Part shown: piece after piece, positions 8,728 to 17,649 of the stretch
How positions within the stretch are numbered: the first letter of the stretch is position 1
How the letters are laid out: each line of letters starts with the position of its first letter
NCBI GenBank assembly: GCA_030432695.1
Contig: JAUILN010000002.1
Span: forward strand, 558,001-622,000
Reading direction: 5' to 3'
Length of the DNA: 64,000 nt
From: a bacterium
GTDB lineage: Bacteria; Planctomycetota; UBA1135; UBA2386
Notes under the pieces: model-generated
Told to the model about the DNA's origin: nothing
What the model saw: only the letters and a program-made list of their open reading frames with translations
The model's database searches: none
Made by a program: the position numbers and the translations under genes

Positions 8728-10325
8728 CTCTTCGCCGGAGTTCTTCCAACCGGTACCAGGCACCAGTTGGAAGAACGCAGCGCGACTTTTACAACCGGTG
8801 CCAGGCACGCGTTGTAAAAGTCCGTAGCTGGGCGTGGTCTTGCGTTCTGCTGTCCGCGGGCACGGCCGCTGCTCAAGGCCCCATCACGCTCGATCTGCCC
8901 TTCGGCAGCGGGATGGTCCTGCCCCGCGACCGGTCGGTGACGATTCGCGGGATCTGCGAACCCGCGCGGCGCGTGGAGGTCCGCTTCGGACCGAAGCAGG
9001 CCTCCGGGCGCAGCGACTCCGAGGGCCGCTTCGCGGTTCCGCTGCACGCGGGCGCGGTGTCGGCGGACCCAGCGGAGCTGTTGATCACCGCCGGCGACGC
9101 GGAGCTGCGCCTCGAAGACGTGCTGGTCGGCGACGTGTGGCTGTGCGCCGGCCAGTCGAACATGGCCTGGCCGCTCGGCAAGGCTGCGACCGCCGAGGCC
9201 GCGCTGCAGCGCGCCGACCGCAGCGACATCCGGCTACTGCATCTCCGCGAGCGGGCCAGCGGCAACGCGATCCGCTACTCCGCCGAGCTCCTGCGCGACC
9301 TCGACGCGAGCAACCTGTTCGAGCACGACGGCTGGCGGCACAGCGACGAGGACAGCGCCGCGACCTTCTCGGCGGTCGGCTGGTTCTTCGCCGAGCGCCT
9401 GACCGCCAACGTCGAAGTCCCGGTCGGCCTGATCCAATGCGCGGTCGGCGGCGCGCCGATCGAGGCCTTCCTACCCCGCGAGCGCATGCTCGCCGACGAA
9501 CAGCTCGCGCCACTCTCCGAGGACTGGCTCGACAACGAGGACTACCCCGGGTGGTGTCGGGAACGCGCCCGCTTCAACCTCGGCGCCTGGTTCGACGATC
9601 CGCAGGCCCCACGCCCCCACCACCCCTTCGAACCGTCGTTCCTGTACGACGCCGGCATCGCGCCACTCGCCGAATTCCCGATCCGCGGCGTGCTCTGGTA
9701 CCAGGGCGAATCCAACGCCAGCTCCGGCGCGTCGGGCACAGCGGTGCCACCGCAGATCAATCGGCTGAAGCTGGTCACGCTGATCGACTCGCTGCGCCAG
9801 CAATTCGACTCGCCCGAGCTGCCGTTCCTGTTCGTCCAACTGCCGGCTCACGACCGGCCGTGGGTTGCCTTCCGCGCGATGCAGGCCGCCGTCGACCGGA
9901 CCGTCGACGGCACCTCGATGGCGGTCACCATCGACGTGGGCGACGCGAAAGACGTCCACCCGCGGCGCAAGCGCGAGGTGGGCGAACGCCTGGCCCTGCT
10001 CGCGCTGCGCGAGGTCTACGGCCGCAACGTCGTTGCGCACGGGCCGGAGCCGCGCGACGTGCGCATCGGCAAGCAGGTGCGGATCACCTTCCACAACGTG
10101 GACGGTGGCCTGCGCACCGCCGACGGCAAAGCGCCGCGCGGCTTCGAGTTCGTCACCGCCGAGGGCGAGGTCGTCGCTGCGCGCGCGACCCTCGACGGAG
10201 ACAGCGTGGTGCTCGCCGATCCGCCCGCGGGCGAGCGGCTGCGAATCCGCTACGCCTGGCGCCCCGTCCCGGACGCGAACCTGGTGAACGACGCCGGCCT
10301 GCCCGCTGCGCCGTTCCTCCGGTGA
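8712..10325 (+). CDS. Sialate O-acetylesterase-like SGNH hydrolase, start uncertain
   Basis: About 537 residues if started at TTG 8712; the true start is unclear. The mature part shows GDVWLCAGQSNM (nucleophile Ser block), GVLWYQGESNA (oxyanion block) and KDVHPRRKREVG (Asp-x-x-His block), the catalytic signature of sialate O-acetylesterases. Such enzymes remove acetyl groups from sugars. A hydrophobic export signal (SWAWSCVLLSAGTAAAQ) precedes the mature part, so the protein is probably exported. Between the stop of the serine dehydratase (8727) and this signal peptide no ATG, GTG or TTG occurs in frame. The only options are TTG 8712 or GTG 8694 inside the previous gene, or a CTG at 8721/8724. 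Two palindromic repeats (8740-8822) fill exactly this stretch and, if read, add about 28 residues to the N-terminus. Confidence 0.8.
   Translation: MRQLLTLRRSSSNRYQAPVGRTQRDFYNRCQARVVKVRSWAWSCVLLSAGTAAAQGPITLDLPFGSGMVLPRDRSVTIRGICEPARRVEVRFGPKQASGRSDSEGRFAVPLHAGAVSADPAELLITAGDAELRLEDVLVGDVWLCAGQSNMAWPLGKAATAEAALQRADRSDIRLLHLRERASGNAIRYSAELLRDLDASNLFEHDGWRHSDEDSAATFSAVGWFFAERLTANVEVPVGLIQCAVGGAPIEAFLPRERMLADEQLAPLSEDWLDNEDYPGWCRERARFNLGAWFDDPQAPRPHHPFEPSFLYDAGIAPLAEFPIRGVLWYQGESNASSGASGTAVPPQINRLKLVTLIDSLRQQFDSPELPFLFVQLPAHDRPWVAFRAMQAAVDRTVDGTSMAVTIDVGDAKDVHPRRKREVGERLALLALREVYGRNVVAHGPEPRDVRIGKQVRITFHNVDGGLRTADGKAPRGFEFVTAEGEVVAARATLDGDSVVLADPPAGERLRIRYAWRPVPDANLVNDAGLPAAPFLR
8740..8776. repeat. 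Palindromic repeat element, copy 1
   Basis: Arms GTTCTTCCAAC (8740-8750) and GTTGGAAGAAC (8766-8776) are perfect complements. The pairing continues for GGT/ACC after one mismatch, leaving a 7-base loop. The centre (CCGGTACCAGGCACCAG) is shared with the other copies at 8784 and 58150. It lies between the serine dehydratase and the esterase and is the sort of structure expected of a REP-like or MITE-like element. Confidence 0.8.
8784..8822. repeat. Palindromic repeat element, copy 2
   Basis: Arms GACTTTTACAAC (8784-8795) and GTTGTAAAAGTC (8811-8822) are perfect 12-bp complements, and inside them GTGCC-A-GGCAC pairs again. The AT-rich arms stand out in a 70% GC region, and the core CCGGTGCCAGGCAC matches copy 1. 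The right arm runs directly into the signal peptide coding region of the esterase gene, so the element appears to have replaced or displaced its original start region. Confidence 0.8.
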
Positions 10326-10337
10326 ACCAGCGTTTCC

Positions 10338-10368
10338 TTCCGGTACGGTGCTGGGCACAGAACCGGAA
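10338..10368. repeat. Degenerate palindrome between convergent genes (possible repeat relic or two-way terminator)
   Basis: TTCCGGT (10338-10344) and ACCGGAA (10362-10368) pair across a centre reading ACGGTGCTGGGCACAGA, which resembles the core of the palindromic repeat family. It sits in the 47 bp between the convergent genes ending at 10325 (+) and 10373 (-), a position where a bidirectional terminator would be expected. There is no U-tract, so termination is not shown. Confidence 0.4.
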
Positions 10369-10372
10369 CGCA

Positions 10373-13300
10373 TCACCTCCCGATCTGCAGCTCCAACGCC
10401 TCCGTCGCCTCGAGCGTCCCGAACAGCGGGCCATTGGTCTTGACGATCGCAGCCTGCAAGTAGAAGCGCGCGCCGACCAAGGCCGGCTGGTTGGGCACGC
10501 TCAGCGTCAGGCGGAACAGGCCCTGCGCATCCGTGGTGCCGGCTCCGATGGCGATGGGGTTCGGCAGATGGATCTCGCAGCCGGGCATCGGCACGCGGAA
10601 CACCGTGCGCACATCGGCGACGAGCCCCAGCGCCTGGCGGCCGGGAGCCGAGGCCTGGAACAGTGCGTCGAAGGACGGACCGCCGACGCGCGGGGCGCCG
10701 GTCGCGCGGACGCTGGCACCACCGCAACCGCGGCCGAGTGGTTCGGCGACGGGCACTCCGAACGCGGCGAGAGGCGCGGCGTGCAGCTCGGTGCCGGTCC
10801 GGCCGTCGTCGGCGACGAACAGCGCCTGGCCGCCGAGTCGGAAGGCGGCCAGGGCTCCTGAGCCGGCCGTGCCGGGATTCGAATCCGTGAACGGGCGCGT
10901 GCCTGCCGCGGTTCCATCGCTGATCCACAGCTCATGGCCGTACCGCGCGGACCATGCGGGGAAGTTCACGTAGCCCTGGTCGGTCAGCGCGCGCATCACG
11001 CCACCGAGGACGAGTCGCGGCCCTGGACTGGAGGAAGCGAGGACTCGGCGGGTTCCCGCCACCGTCCCGTCGGTCACCCACAGATCGACGAAGCGCGCGT
11101 CCCCGGTGTTCACCTGCACGAATGCGCGATCACCCGCCACCTCGATCTGGCCAACCGCCCTGCCACGGAACGGTGCTGGGAAGCTCACCAGACGTGTCGT
11201 GCCCGCAGGACTGCCATCGGTGATCCACAGTTCCTGACCGCCAGACTGCCCCTCGATCACGAACACCACCCGATCGCCGAGCACCGCCGGTTGACTCGGC
11301 AAGCTGCTCGCGGCCCCGGGCGTGATATCGCGCAGCATTCGAGTCCCCCCCGGTGTGCCGTCCGACACCCACGGCTCCGAGCCCGCGGTCGACGAGAAGG
11401 CAGTGAAGAAGACTCCTCCGGGGAAACCGAGCAGGAGCTGCGGGGTCGAGCTGGCGACACCTGGATTCGCGTCTGCAACCCGTCGCGTGCCGCTCGCGGA
11501 CAGGTCGCTGACCCAGAGCTCGGTTCCCGACGCCGCGTCGGCACCGACGCCGAACAGCAGGCCGTCGAACGCCACCAACGGGATGAAGTGGGTCACCCCC
11601 GCGAGCGCTGCGACCGGTGCGGTTCCGGACGGCGTGCCGTCCGTACTCCAGATCTCCCGATCCACGGTGGTGAAGTAGAGACGATCCTCGAGAATCGGGT
11701 ATCCCGCACCGGTCGACGGGTAATGACTCGCGATGTACGGCACCCGACCCAGACTCCGCGTGCCGGAAGCAGTGCCGTCGGTGAGCAGGAGTTCGACGTC
11801 GCGCGTGGCGGAGTTCGCGCCGACGAACAGCAACCCGGAGGAGAGCGAACCGAGCAGGCCGTAGCCTCCCGGCGCACGGGACCCCAAACCGAGCGACGTG
11901 GTCCCCGCAGCGGTGCCGTCCGTGACCCAAGGCCTCGGGTCTCCGACCCCCACGGTCAGGAACGCGAAGTCGTCGTGGACCGCGAGCCGACCGACTCCAG
12001 AGCCGAGTGTGAGTCCGTCGGGTTCGAGATTGGCGAGCAGACGGACCTGATGGGTCACCGGATCGACGATCCATGGCTCGTCGCCGATCTGGCCGTCGTC
12101 CGCAGCGATCAACAACCCGTTGCTCGTCGAAGCGAGCGGCGCCGCGTCGCTGCCATCCGCACCCGGGACGAGGTCGACGACCTGGTTCGTGCCAGCCGCC
12201 GTGCCGTCGCTGCTCCACAGCTCGAGGCCACTGGCCGTGGTCCACGCACCGAACCACAGCTGTCCGGCGTGCTCGACGAAGTGCTTCGGCGACGAGGACC
12301 CCGAGCCGGGCTCGACATCGCGGATCCGATAGGTCCCCGCAGCCGTGCCGTCGCTGAACCACGGTTCGTAGCCCGTTGCGCCATCACTCCCGCAGAACAC
12401 CAAGCCGCCACCGAACGGCAGGGCACGGGTTGCATCGAGCAACACCCCGTGTGCGTACCCGGGAGCGAGATCGACCACGAGTCTGGTACCGGCGGGAGTG
12501 CCGTCGGTCACCCACAACTCGGAGCCATGCCTGTTCTCCCGCGCTCCGAACCACAGCCGCCCGCCAGACGTACCGAGGGCGACGACGGTGGGTGAACCCG
12601 GACCGGGCTCGAGTTCGGCCAACTGGCGCGTGCCGGCAGTGGTTCCGTCGCTGACCCACAGTTCGCGGCCGGAAGCCGCTGCAGCCGATTCGCCGACGAA
12701 CACCGCGAGTCCATTGACGCCGCCCAGGAACTCGTACGCGAGCAGATCAGGCACCGGTTGCAGCACGCGGGCCGGCACGCCGGGTCCGGACTTCACACGC
12801 AGCACACCACCGCCGGCTGGCGCCTCGACGATCCACAGCTTGCCGGCCACTCCGAACAGTCGACAGAAAGACGGTCCCGCGATGTCCTCGTCGACCACCG
12901 TGCCCGCAGCCGTGCCGTCGGTCCGCCAGATCTCGACACCGGGCGTCCCGTCCTCGGCGAAGAACCAACCGGTGCTTCCGAGCACCACGGGACCGATCGG
13001 GTTGGAGGATTCGGGGCCAGGAACGATGTCGCCGAGCAGACTCACGGTGGTCGATCCAGGCGCCGCCACGAACATCTCGGTACCCGACGCCGGCGTGTGC
13101 CCGACGAGCAAGAGCGCGCCATTGGCCAGCGCACGCGCAGGTCCGAACCGCTGGAATCCAGGTCGCGCGACGTCGACGAGCACCTGCGTCCCCGCCGTCG
13201 TTCCATCCGTGCGCCACAGCCCGTCGCCGGTCGCACTCGTCGTCGCCCGGAACCAGGCCGTCCCCCCCTGGGCCTCCACGGATCCAGGTCTCGAGTCCCT

Positions 13301-13492
13301 CGGCGCCAGGTCGGGACTCCGGTTGATGTCGAGCAGGAGCGTGGGCGTCACCGGACCCTGGCTCGCGAGCGGCGCGGAGGACGCGGCGAACGAGAGGCAC
13401 GCAACGCCGACCATGCCGAGGAGGAAGGCGCCCGGCGTTTGGATAGAAGACGGGCTGCCAGGCGCGGACAGCAAAGCAGAGGAGTGGAGCAT
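10373..13492 (-). CDS. ELWxxDGTxxGT-repeat exported protein
   Basis: 1039 residues from ATG 13492; starts at 13557 or 13414 are also possible. A signal peptide (FLLGMVGVACLSFAASSAPLASQ) ends near residue 46. Most of the protein is about fifteen copies of a roughly 45-65 residue repeat whose tip reads ELWxxDGTxxGT (for example GLWRTDGTTAGT, EIWRTDGTAAGT, ELWVTDGTPAGT, EPWFSDGTAAGT). This named repeat is common in planctomycete and delta-proteobacterial exported proteins and probably folds as a beta-propeller or beta-solenoid. The last about 120 residues (from LGRGCGG, with VPMPGCEIHLPNP) form a beta-rich module also found at the end of the 45348-46367 product. Function unknown; surface structure or adhesion is an inference. 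A broken paralogue lies immediately upstream. Confidence 0.85.
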   Translation of the reverse strand: MLHSSALLSAPGSPSSIQTPGAFLLGMVGVACLSFAASSAPLASQGPVTPTLLLDINRSPDLAPRDSRPGSVEAQGGTAWFRATTSATGDGLWRTDGTTAGTQVLVDVARPGFQRFGPARALANGALLLVGHTPASGTEMFVAAPGSTTVSLLGDIVPGPESSNPIGPVVLGSTGWFFAEDGTPGVEIWRTDGTAAGTVVDEDIAGPSFCRLFGVAGKLWIVEAPAGGGVLRVKSGPGVPARVLQPVPDLLAYEFLGGVNGLAVFVGESAAAASGRELWVSDGTTAGTRQLAELEPGPGSPTVVALGTSGGRLWFGARENRHGSELWVTDGTPAGTRLVVDLAPGYAHGVLLDATRALPFGGGLVFCGSDGATGYEPWFSDGTAAGTYRIRDVEPGSGSSSPKHFVEHAGQLWFGAWTTASGLELWSSDGTAAGTNQVVDLVPGADGSDAAPLASTSNGLLIAADDGQIGDEPWIVDPVTHQVRLLANLEPDGLTLGSGVGRLAVHDDFAFLTVGVGDPRPWVTDGTAAGTTSLGLGSRAPGGYGLLGSLSSGLLFVGANSATRDVELLLTDGTASGTRSLGRVPYIASHYPSTGAGYPILEDRLYFTTVDREIWSTDGTPSGTAPVAALAGVTHFIPLVAFDGLLFGVGADAASGTELWVSDLSASGTRRVADANPGVASSTPQLLLGFPGGVFFTAFSSTAGSEPWVSDGTPGGTRMLRDITPGAASSLPSQPAVLGDRVVFVIEGQSGGQELWITDGSPAGTTRLVSFPAPFRGRAVGQIEVAGDRAFVQVNTGDARFVDLWVTDGTVAGTRRVLASSSPGPRLVLGGVMRALTDQGYVNFPAWSARYGHELWISDGTAAGTRPFTDSNPGTAGSGALAAFRLGGQALFVADDGRTGTELHAAPLAAFGVPVAEPLGRGCGGASVRATGAPRVGGPSFDALFQASAPGRQALGLVADVRTVFRVPMPGCEIHLPNPIAIGAGTTDAQGLFRLTLSVPNQPALVGARFYLQAAIVKTNGPLFGTLEATEALELQIGR

Positions 13493-13668
13493 GCCGATCG
13501 AGTGGACGCTGACGCGGGTGAGGAGCCGAGGGAGCGCGCGCTCCGCAATGCGCATGCCGGCGCTGCAGGGCCGTCTCGCCGCCAATGGCCCGATCCGGGC
13601 GTCACTCCATTGATCCGGCCGTTCCCTGCGAGAAACGAATCTACGCGATCGAGCGCGGTCTGCCGGCC

Positions 13669-14557
13669 TCACCCCGAGCCAGCGTGCTCCACCAATCCGC
13701 GCGGCATCGAGCCGCTGGCACCCGGCTCCAGGTCGCGCACCAACCGGGTGCCGGCGGCGATGCCGTCTCTCACCCACGGCTCGATGCCGTTGGCCGCGGT
13801 CTCGCCGACGAAGACCGCCCGGCCGTTGGTCTCGCCCACCACTTCGTGAGCGACCAACCCGCCGGACGGCACCAGCTTGCGCGTCGCCATCCCCGGACCG
13901 TCCTTCACTCGCAGCGTCCCGCTTCCGATCCGGCCGTCGATCATCCACAGCTTGCCGGCCGCCGCGGCGAGTCGGACGAAGGGCACGCCCGCCAGCGACT
14001 CGTCGAGGACCGTGCCGGCCGGCGTGCCGTCGGTACGCCACGGTCCTGCGTTCGCCCGGCCATCGGTGGAGAACCAGCCAAGGTTGCCGATCACCGCCGC
14101 CCGGCTCGGGGACGACGACGCGACGCCAGGCGCGAGGTCGACGAGCAGCGTCAGCGAGGTCGAGCCCGGCGCCGCCGCATGCGGCTCGGTGCCGGTCGCG
14201 GTGCTCGTCGACGACATCAGCAGCGTCCCGTTCGGCACGGCCGTCCCGTGGCGGTAGGCCTGTTCGGTGCCGGAGCCGAGTTCGTCGATCAAGAGCGTGC
14301 CGGCCGCGGTGCCGGCCGTGCGCCATAGCTCCCGCGCATGTTCCGGCGTGGTGGCCGAGAACCACACCACGCCCGGCGAGGCGGTCTCGAATCGACGTGC
14401 GGAGTCGCGCGCGGTCTGGTCGGGCCGTTGGTCGATGTCGACCAGGAGCGTCGAGCTGACCGGGCCTTGGGCGAAGGTCTCGGCACCGAGGACGGCGAGG
14501 CAGCACAGCCAGAGGTCGCTCGGGGGCCGGAGACGGAGGGACGAGGCGGAGGGTCAT
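13669..14557 (-). pseudogene. Truncated and frameshifted ELWxxDGTxxGT-repeat gene
   Basis: The frame from about 14535 to 13669 encodes about 285 residues closely similar to the first part of the protein at 10373-13492. It has a signal peptide core (LWLCCLAVLGAETFAQGPVS), then ELWRTAGTAAGT, PWRTDGTPAGT, a GTLRVKDGPGM segment matching GVLRVKSGPGV of the neighbour, and PWVRDGIAAGT. No start codon exists in this frame. An ATG at 14557 is in the next frame and joins the signal peptide if one extra base between about 14520 and 14540 is removed. At the 3' end the sequence stops right after GLVEHAG, where the intact gene would continue with LWFGA and many more repeats. It therefore looks like the 5' remnant of a tandem duplicate. 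Confidence 0.75.
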
Positions 14558-14691
14558 TGCATGTTCAGGGGCTCCGGGCGAGCGGAGGTGCGGGCGCCGT
14601 CCGGGACAAGGTGCGTTCCGCCGCTCCAGATCACGCCTGGATTCGCGGTCCGCTCGGGGCGTTCTGCAGCCGCAACGATTGCCCCGATCGG

Positions 14692-16830
14692 TCAGCGCCC
14701 CCGCGCCGACACCCGCTGCGCGCCCTCGGTCACCGACAGCGTACCCCACAGCGCTCCCTTGGCCGCGCAGACACTCTGCGTGTAGCCGCAGACCGTGGCC
14801 TTCTGCGTAGGCGTCGACAGCGCATCGGCCAGCGCCTGCAGGAACGCTCGCCCGGCCGCACCGCGCGCGACGCCGCAGCCGAACAGGGTCAGCTTGCCGA
14901 TCTTGCCGCGGTTGGCGGTGACGAAGGCCTGCGTCGCAGTGCCGGCGACGCCGATGTCGCTCGCCCGCAGCGTGTTCGACCCGCCGCCCTGCCCGTCGCC
15001 CACGGTGAACACGCCGGTGTTGCCATGACCACCGAGGAACACGTCGACCGGTCGACTGCCGTTGTTCTGGTAGGCATTGCCGATGTTGGTGTTGGCCTGC
15101 GCCACCGTGGCGTGCCGCGACTCACCCCAGAACGCCTGCGCGGTGGCATCGTCGAAGCAGTTGTCGCCGGCGACCTGAGACTCGACCGACACCACGTCCA
15201 CCGCGGGGTTGTCGATGGTCACGTAGCGGGCTTCGGGCTGGGTCGTCCCGCCCTCGGCAGGAGCCGCGTTGATGCAGCACACGAACTCGTGGACCTGACC
15301 GGCCAGCGTGAGCACCTCTGCGTAGTAGGTGCCGGGTCGGAGGAAGGTCATCGACGCGCCGCCGCTCGGGCAGACCGTCGCGTAGTAGTCGCGCAGCGGC
15401 ACGAACGGATCGAACTGGTCGATCGGCGCCCCGAAGCGGATCTCCTGTACCGGACCGACGCTCGGCGGAATCGGCAGCGGCAGGAACGGCGCGCCGACGA
15501 GGCGTGGGTAGAGCTGCTCCGCGACGACGTGCTGCACGTCGAGCGCGCTGAGGGGGCACGGCGGCGGCGGCAGGTCGATCCCGACGCGCAGGTTGTTGCT
15601 GCAGAGGATCTGACCTGCGAAGGGATCCAGGGCGATCGCCTGCGCATCGATGTGCGTGCCGAGCGGCAGCGGTGGCACCAGCATCGGCCCGAGCAGGGCG
15701 TCGCAGCCCGGCGTGGGCGCGGGGATCGCCACGACCGTGAGCAGGCAGGCATCGCCGAAGTCGATCAGCCCGAGACCGTTCTGGCCGAGCCCTGCCGGCG
15801 GGGTCATCACGCCGAGATTGAGCGCGGTCAAGAGACCGTCACGCACCCGCGGCGCGACGATGTGCGGGAAGGCCAGGCCTCCCTGATCGCCGAGGCCGAC
15901 CGAGGACATCGCGAAGGTCGGCACGTGGATCGGGTCCTGGAACGCGATGCCGTCGGAGAAGGGGAAGTAGACGTCGCCGCAAACCGCGGCCGGATGCTCG
16001 AGGCGTCCGCCGGCCTCGAAGAAGTCGACCACGCCGAGACCACTCACACCGTGTTCGGCGTTGGTCGCATAGAGACCGACGCTCGTTCCGTCGGCCCGTT
16101 CGCCGCAGAGCACGAGGTGCTGGCAGCGGCCGTAGCCGTCGAGCAGCGGACAGGGCCCGTGTAGTTGCAGGATGCCGGGCGGCGGCAACAGCGCCGCGCG
16201 GCCACCGAGGACCGAGACCTGCTGCGGTCCGCCGAGCGGTCCCTGGACGTCGAGATCGAACAGCGACAGTCCACCGGAGAACGGATCGACGAGGTACATC
16301 GCGAGCCGGCCATCGACCAGCGCGAGCGTCGGATCGAGCTGCGCCGGCGGCAGACTCACCGGCGGCAGTCCCTGGATCGGCTGCGGCGACGCGAACGGCA
16401 TGTCGAACGACTTGCGGCTCGCGTGGACGATTCCCTGCGCGCTGGCCCAGACCGCGTGCAGCAGGTCGGGGCTGAACGTCACATGGAACTCGTCGGCCGG
16501 GGTGTTCACCGGGCCGAGCAGTTGGTCGAGCACCACCGGCTGACCCGGCCCGCCCCAGGTCGCGGTCGCGACGTCCCAATCGGTCCGCCCCGCGAGGCGA
16601 AGGCTCAGACCGACGTGGAAGGCGCCGTCCTGGATCGGGGCGAGGGTGAGCTGACCGACCTCCGAGACCGGCGCGCCGCCGATGTTGCCAGGACCGAGGT
16701 CGGGGAAGGGCCGCGGCTGGCCGACGATCGGCGGCGGGCAGAAGGGCTGCTGCTGGGCGGGCACGGCCGTGACGGTTGCTGTGGCGAGGAACGCGGCGAG
16801 CGCGCGTGAGGAACGCGGGAACGGGACCAT
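14692..16830 (-). CDS. Exported protein with C-terminal caspase-like (DUF4347-type) domain
   Basis: 712 residues. ATG 16830 is preceded by AAGGAG, and the N-terminus is a signal peptide ending near TAVPAQ (residue 25). Residues 30-560 are a long Pro/Gly-rich region of unknown fold that may be propeller-like. The C-terminal about 130 residues carry VFLGGHGNTGVFTVGDG and, 50 residues on, LTLFGCGVARGAAGRAFLQALA. His602 and Cys652 occupy the places of the His-Cys dyad in the caspase/gingipain (clan CD) fold, and the pattern HGxxG...LxGCxVAxGxxGxxFLxxLA is that of DUF4347 domains in large adhesins. It may act as a self-processing or sorting protease at the surface; that role is inferred, and the dyad assignment needs a structure model. 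Confidence 0.7.
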   Translation of the reverse strand: MVPFPRSSRALAAFLATATVTAVPAQQQPFCPPPIVGQPRPFPDLGPGNIGGAPVSEVGQLTLAPIQDGAFHVGLSLRLAGRTDWDVATATWGGPGQPVVLDQLLGPVNTPADEFHVTFSPDLLHAVWASAQGIVHASRKSFDMPFASPQPIQGLPPVSLPPAQLDPTLALVDGRLAMYLVDPFSGGLSLFDLDVQGPLGGPQQVSVLGGRAALLPPPGILQLHGPCPLLDGYGRCQHLVLCGERADGTSVGLYATNAEHGVSGLGVVDFFEAGGRLEHPAAVCGDVYFPFSDGIAFQDPIHVPTFAMSSVGLGDQGGLAFPHIVAPRVRDGLLTALNLGVMTPPAGLGQNGLGLIDFGDACLLTVVAIPAPTPGCDALLGPMLVPPLPLGTHIDAQAIALDPFAGQILCSNNLRVGIDLPPPPCPLSALDVQHVVAEQLYPRLVGAPFLPLPIPPSVGPVQEIRFGAPIDQFDPFVPLRDYYATVCPSGGASMTFLRPGTYYAEVLTLAGQVHEFVCCINAAPAEGGTTQPEARYVTIDNPAVDVVSVESQVAGDNCFDDATAQAFWGESRHATVAQANTNIGNAYQNNGSRPVDVFLGGHGNTGVFTVGDGQGGGSNTLRASDIGVAGTATQAFVTANRGKIGKLTLFGCGVARGAAGRAFLQALADALSTPTQKATVCGYTQSVCAAKGALWGTLSVTEGAQRVSARGR

Positions 16831-16945
16831 CTCGGAACTCCTTGGCAGGGTGTGCGGCGCGCGCGCGATGCGCGGTCACTCCCTGTCGCGGAGCGCGAGG
16901 TGCTGGCGTGCCCGGATTCCGTGCGAACTGGCCCTCGATCGGTAG

Positions 16946-17404
16946 TCAGTCCGGAGAGGAGTGCCGTCGTTCCAGCTCCTGGACGTCCAACAGATCGCGA
17001 GGCCGACCGGCAGATCGCTTCGCCTTCAACAGATCCTCGAGACCCAGGTAGGCGATCGCGACGTCTCCGTATCGATCCGGTACGCGGCCCTTCCACGCGT
17101 CGTCGAAGGTCACTCCGGTCACACCCGTCAGGATGTCGATGCGGTTCGGCTCCACGCCGATCTGCACGACGTTCTCCGGATCTGAAAGATCCGAAGGTGT
17201 CAACGCCTCCATCGGCGCTCCGAAGTCCTGCAGCGCATCGAACACGCGTCGCGCGTTGTCGGGCTCGGGATCGACGAAGACGTCGACGTCCTTGGTGTAT
17301 CGCGGATGGCCGTGAAAACTCACTGCGTAGCCACCCACGACCACGAAGCGAACTTCACGAGCGACGAACGAGGCGAAGAGATCGCGAAAGTCGCGGTTGA
17401 TCAT
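16946..17404 (-). CDS. Nucleotidyltransferase-fold protein (MNT/AbiEii-like)
   Basis: 152 residues, cytoplasmic. The N-terminal part has the minimal nucleotidyltransferase pattern VVGGYAVSFHGHPRYTKDVD VFVD (residues about 22-45): a GG pair followed by the two metal-binding Asp residues. A later Asp lies in RIDILTG. Proteins of this kind transfer nucleotides, often AMP, and many are halves of toxin-antitoxin pairs. The start overlaps the end of the small gene 17355-17579 by 50 bp, so the two are probably co-translated. The C-terminal stretch (LGLEDLLKAKRSAGRPRDLLDVQEL) is typical of the family. Confidence 0.8.
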   Translation of the reverse strand: MINRDFRDLFASFVAREVRFVVVGGYAVSFHGHPRYTKDVDVFVDPEPDNARRVFDALQDFGAPMEALTPSDLSDPENVVQIGVEPNRIDILTGVTGVTFDDAWKGRVPDRYGDVAIAYLGLEDLLKAKRSAGRPRDLLDVQELERRHSSPD

Positions 17405-17579
17405 CAGCGTCCTCCGATCCGCTCTTGCCGAGGCGATCCAAGACCATGTCCCATAGCAGCTCGACCCGCTGCCGACCGGTCATGGCCATCCAGAACGCCG
17501 CGTCCGCTCGCGCTTCCGCTTCGCCACGACGCACGACGCGCACCGTGATCTTTCGTCGCTGGGCTGGGTCCTCGACCAT
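17355..17579 (-). CDS. Small partner protein of the nucleotidyltransferase
   Basis: 74 residues. The centre (RRGEAEARADAAFWMAMTGRQRVELLWDMV) resembles small conserved proteins that precede nucleotidyltransferase genes in many bacteria, where a basic strand is followed by FWxxMTxxxRxExxWxM. It has no enzyme motif. It overlaps the nucleotidyltransferase gene by 50 bp in another frame, suggesting a coupled pair. The antitoxin-like or substrate role is inferred. A TAGACT hexamer six bases before the ATG could be the -10 of a leaderless transcript. Confidence 0.65.
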   Translation of the reverse strand: MVEDPAQRRKITVRVVRRGEAEARADAAFWMAMTGRQRVELLWDMVLDRLGKSGSEDADDQPRLSRSLRLVRRS

Positions 17580-17585
17580 GCGCTG

Positions 17586-17591
17586 AGTCTA
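17586..17591 (-). promoter_or_regulatory. Candidate -10 element (TAGACT) for a leaderless transcript
   Basis: On the minus strand TAGACT is followed by CAGCGC and then the ATG at 17579. No Shine-Dalgarno is visible. The spacing matches the arrangements at 6295 and 34223. Confidence 0.3.
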
Positions 17592-17649
17592 CCGCAGGCA
17601 CGGCCTTCCGGCATTCAACCGCCCACACGAGCCGCGCTAGTGTCCCCGC

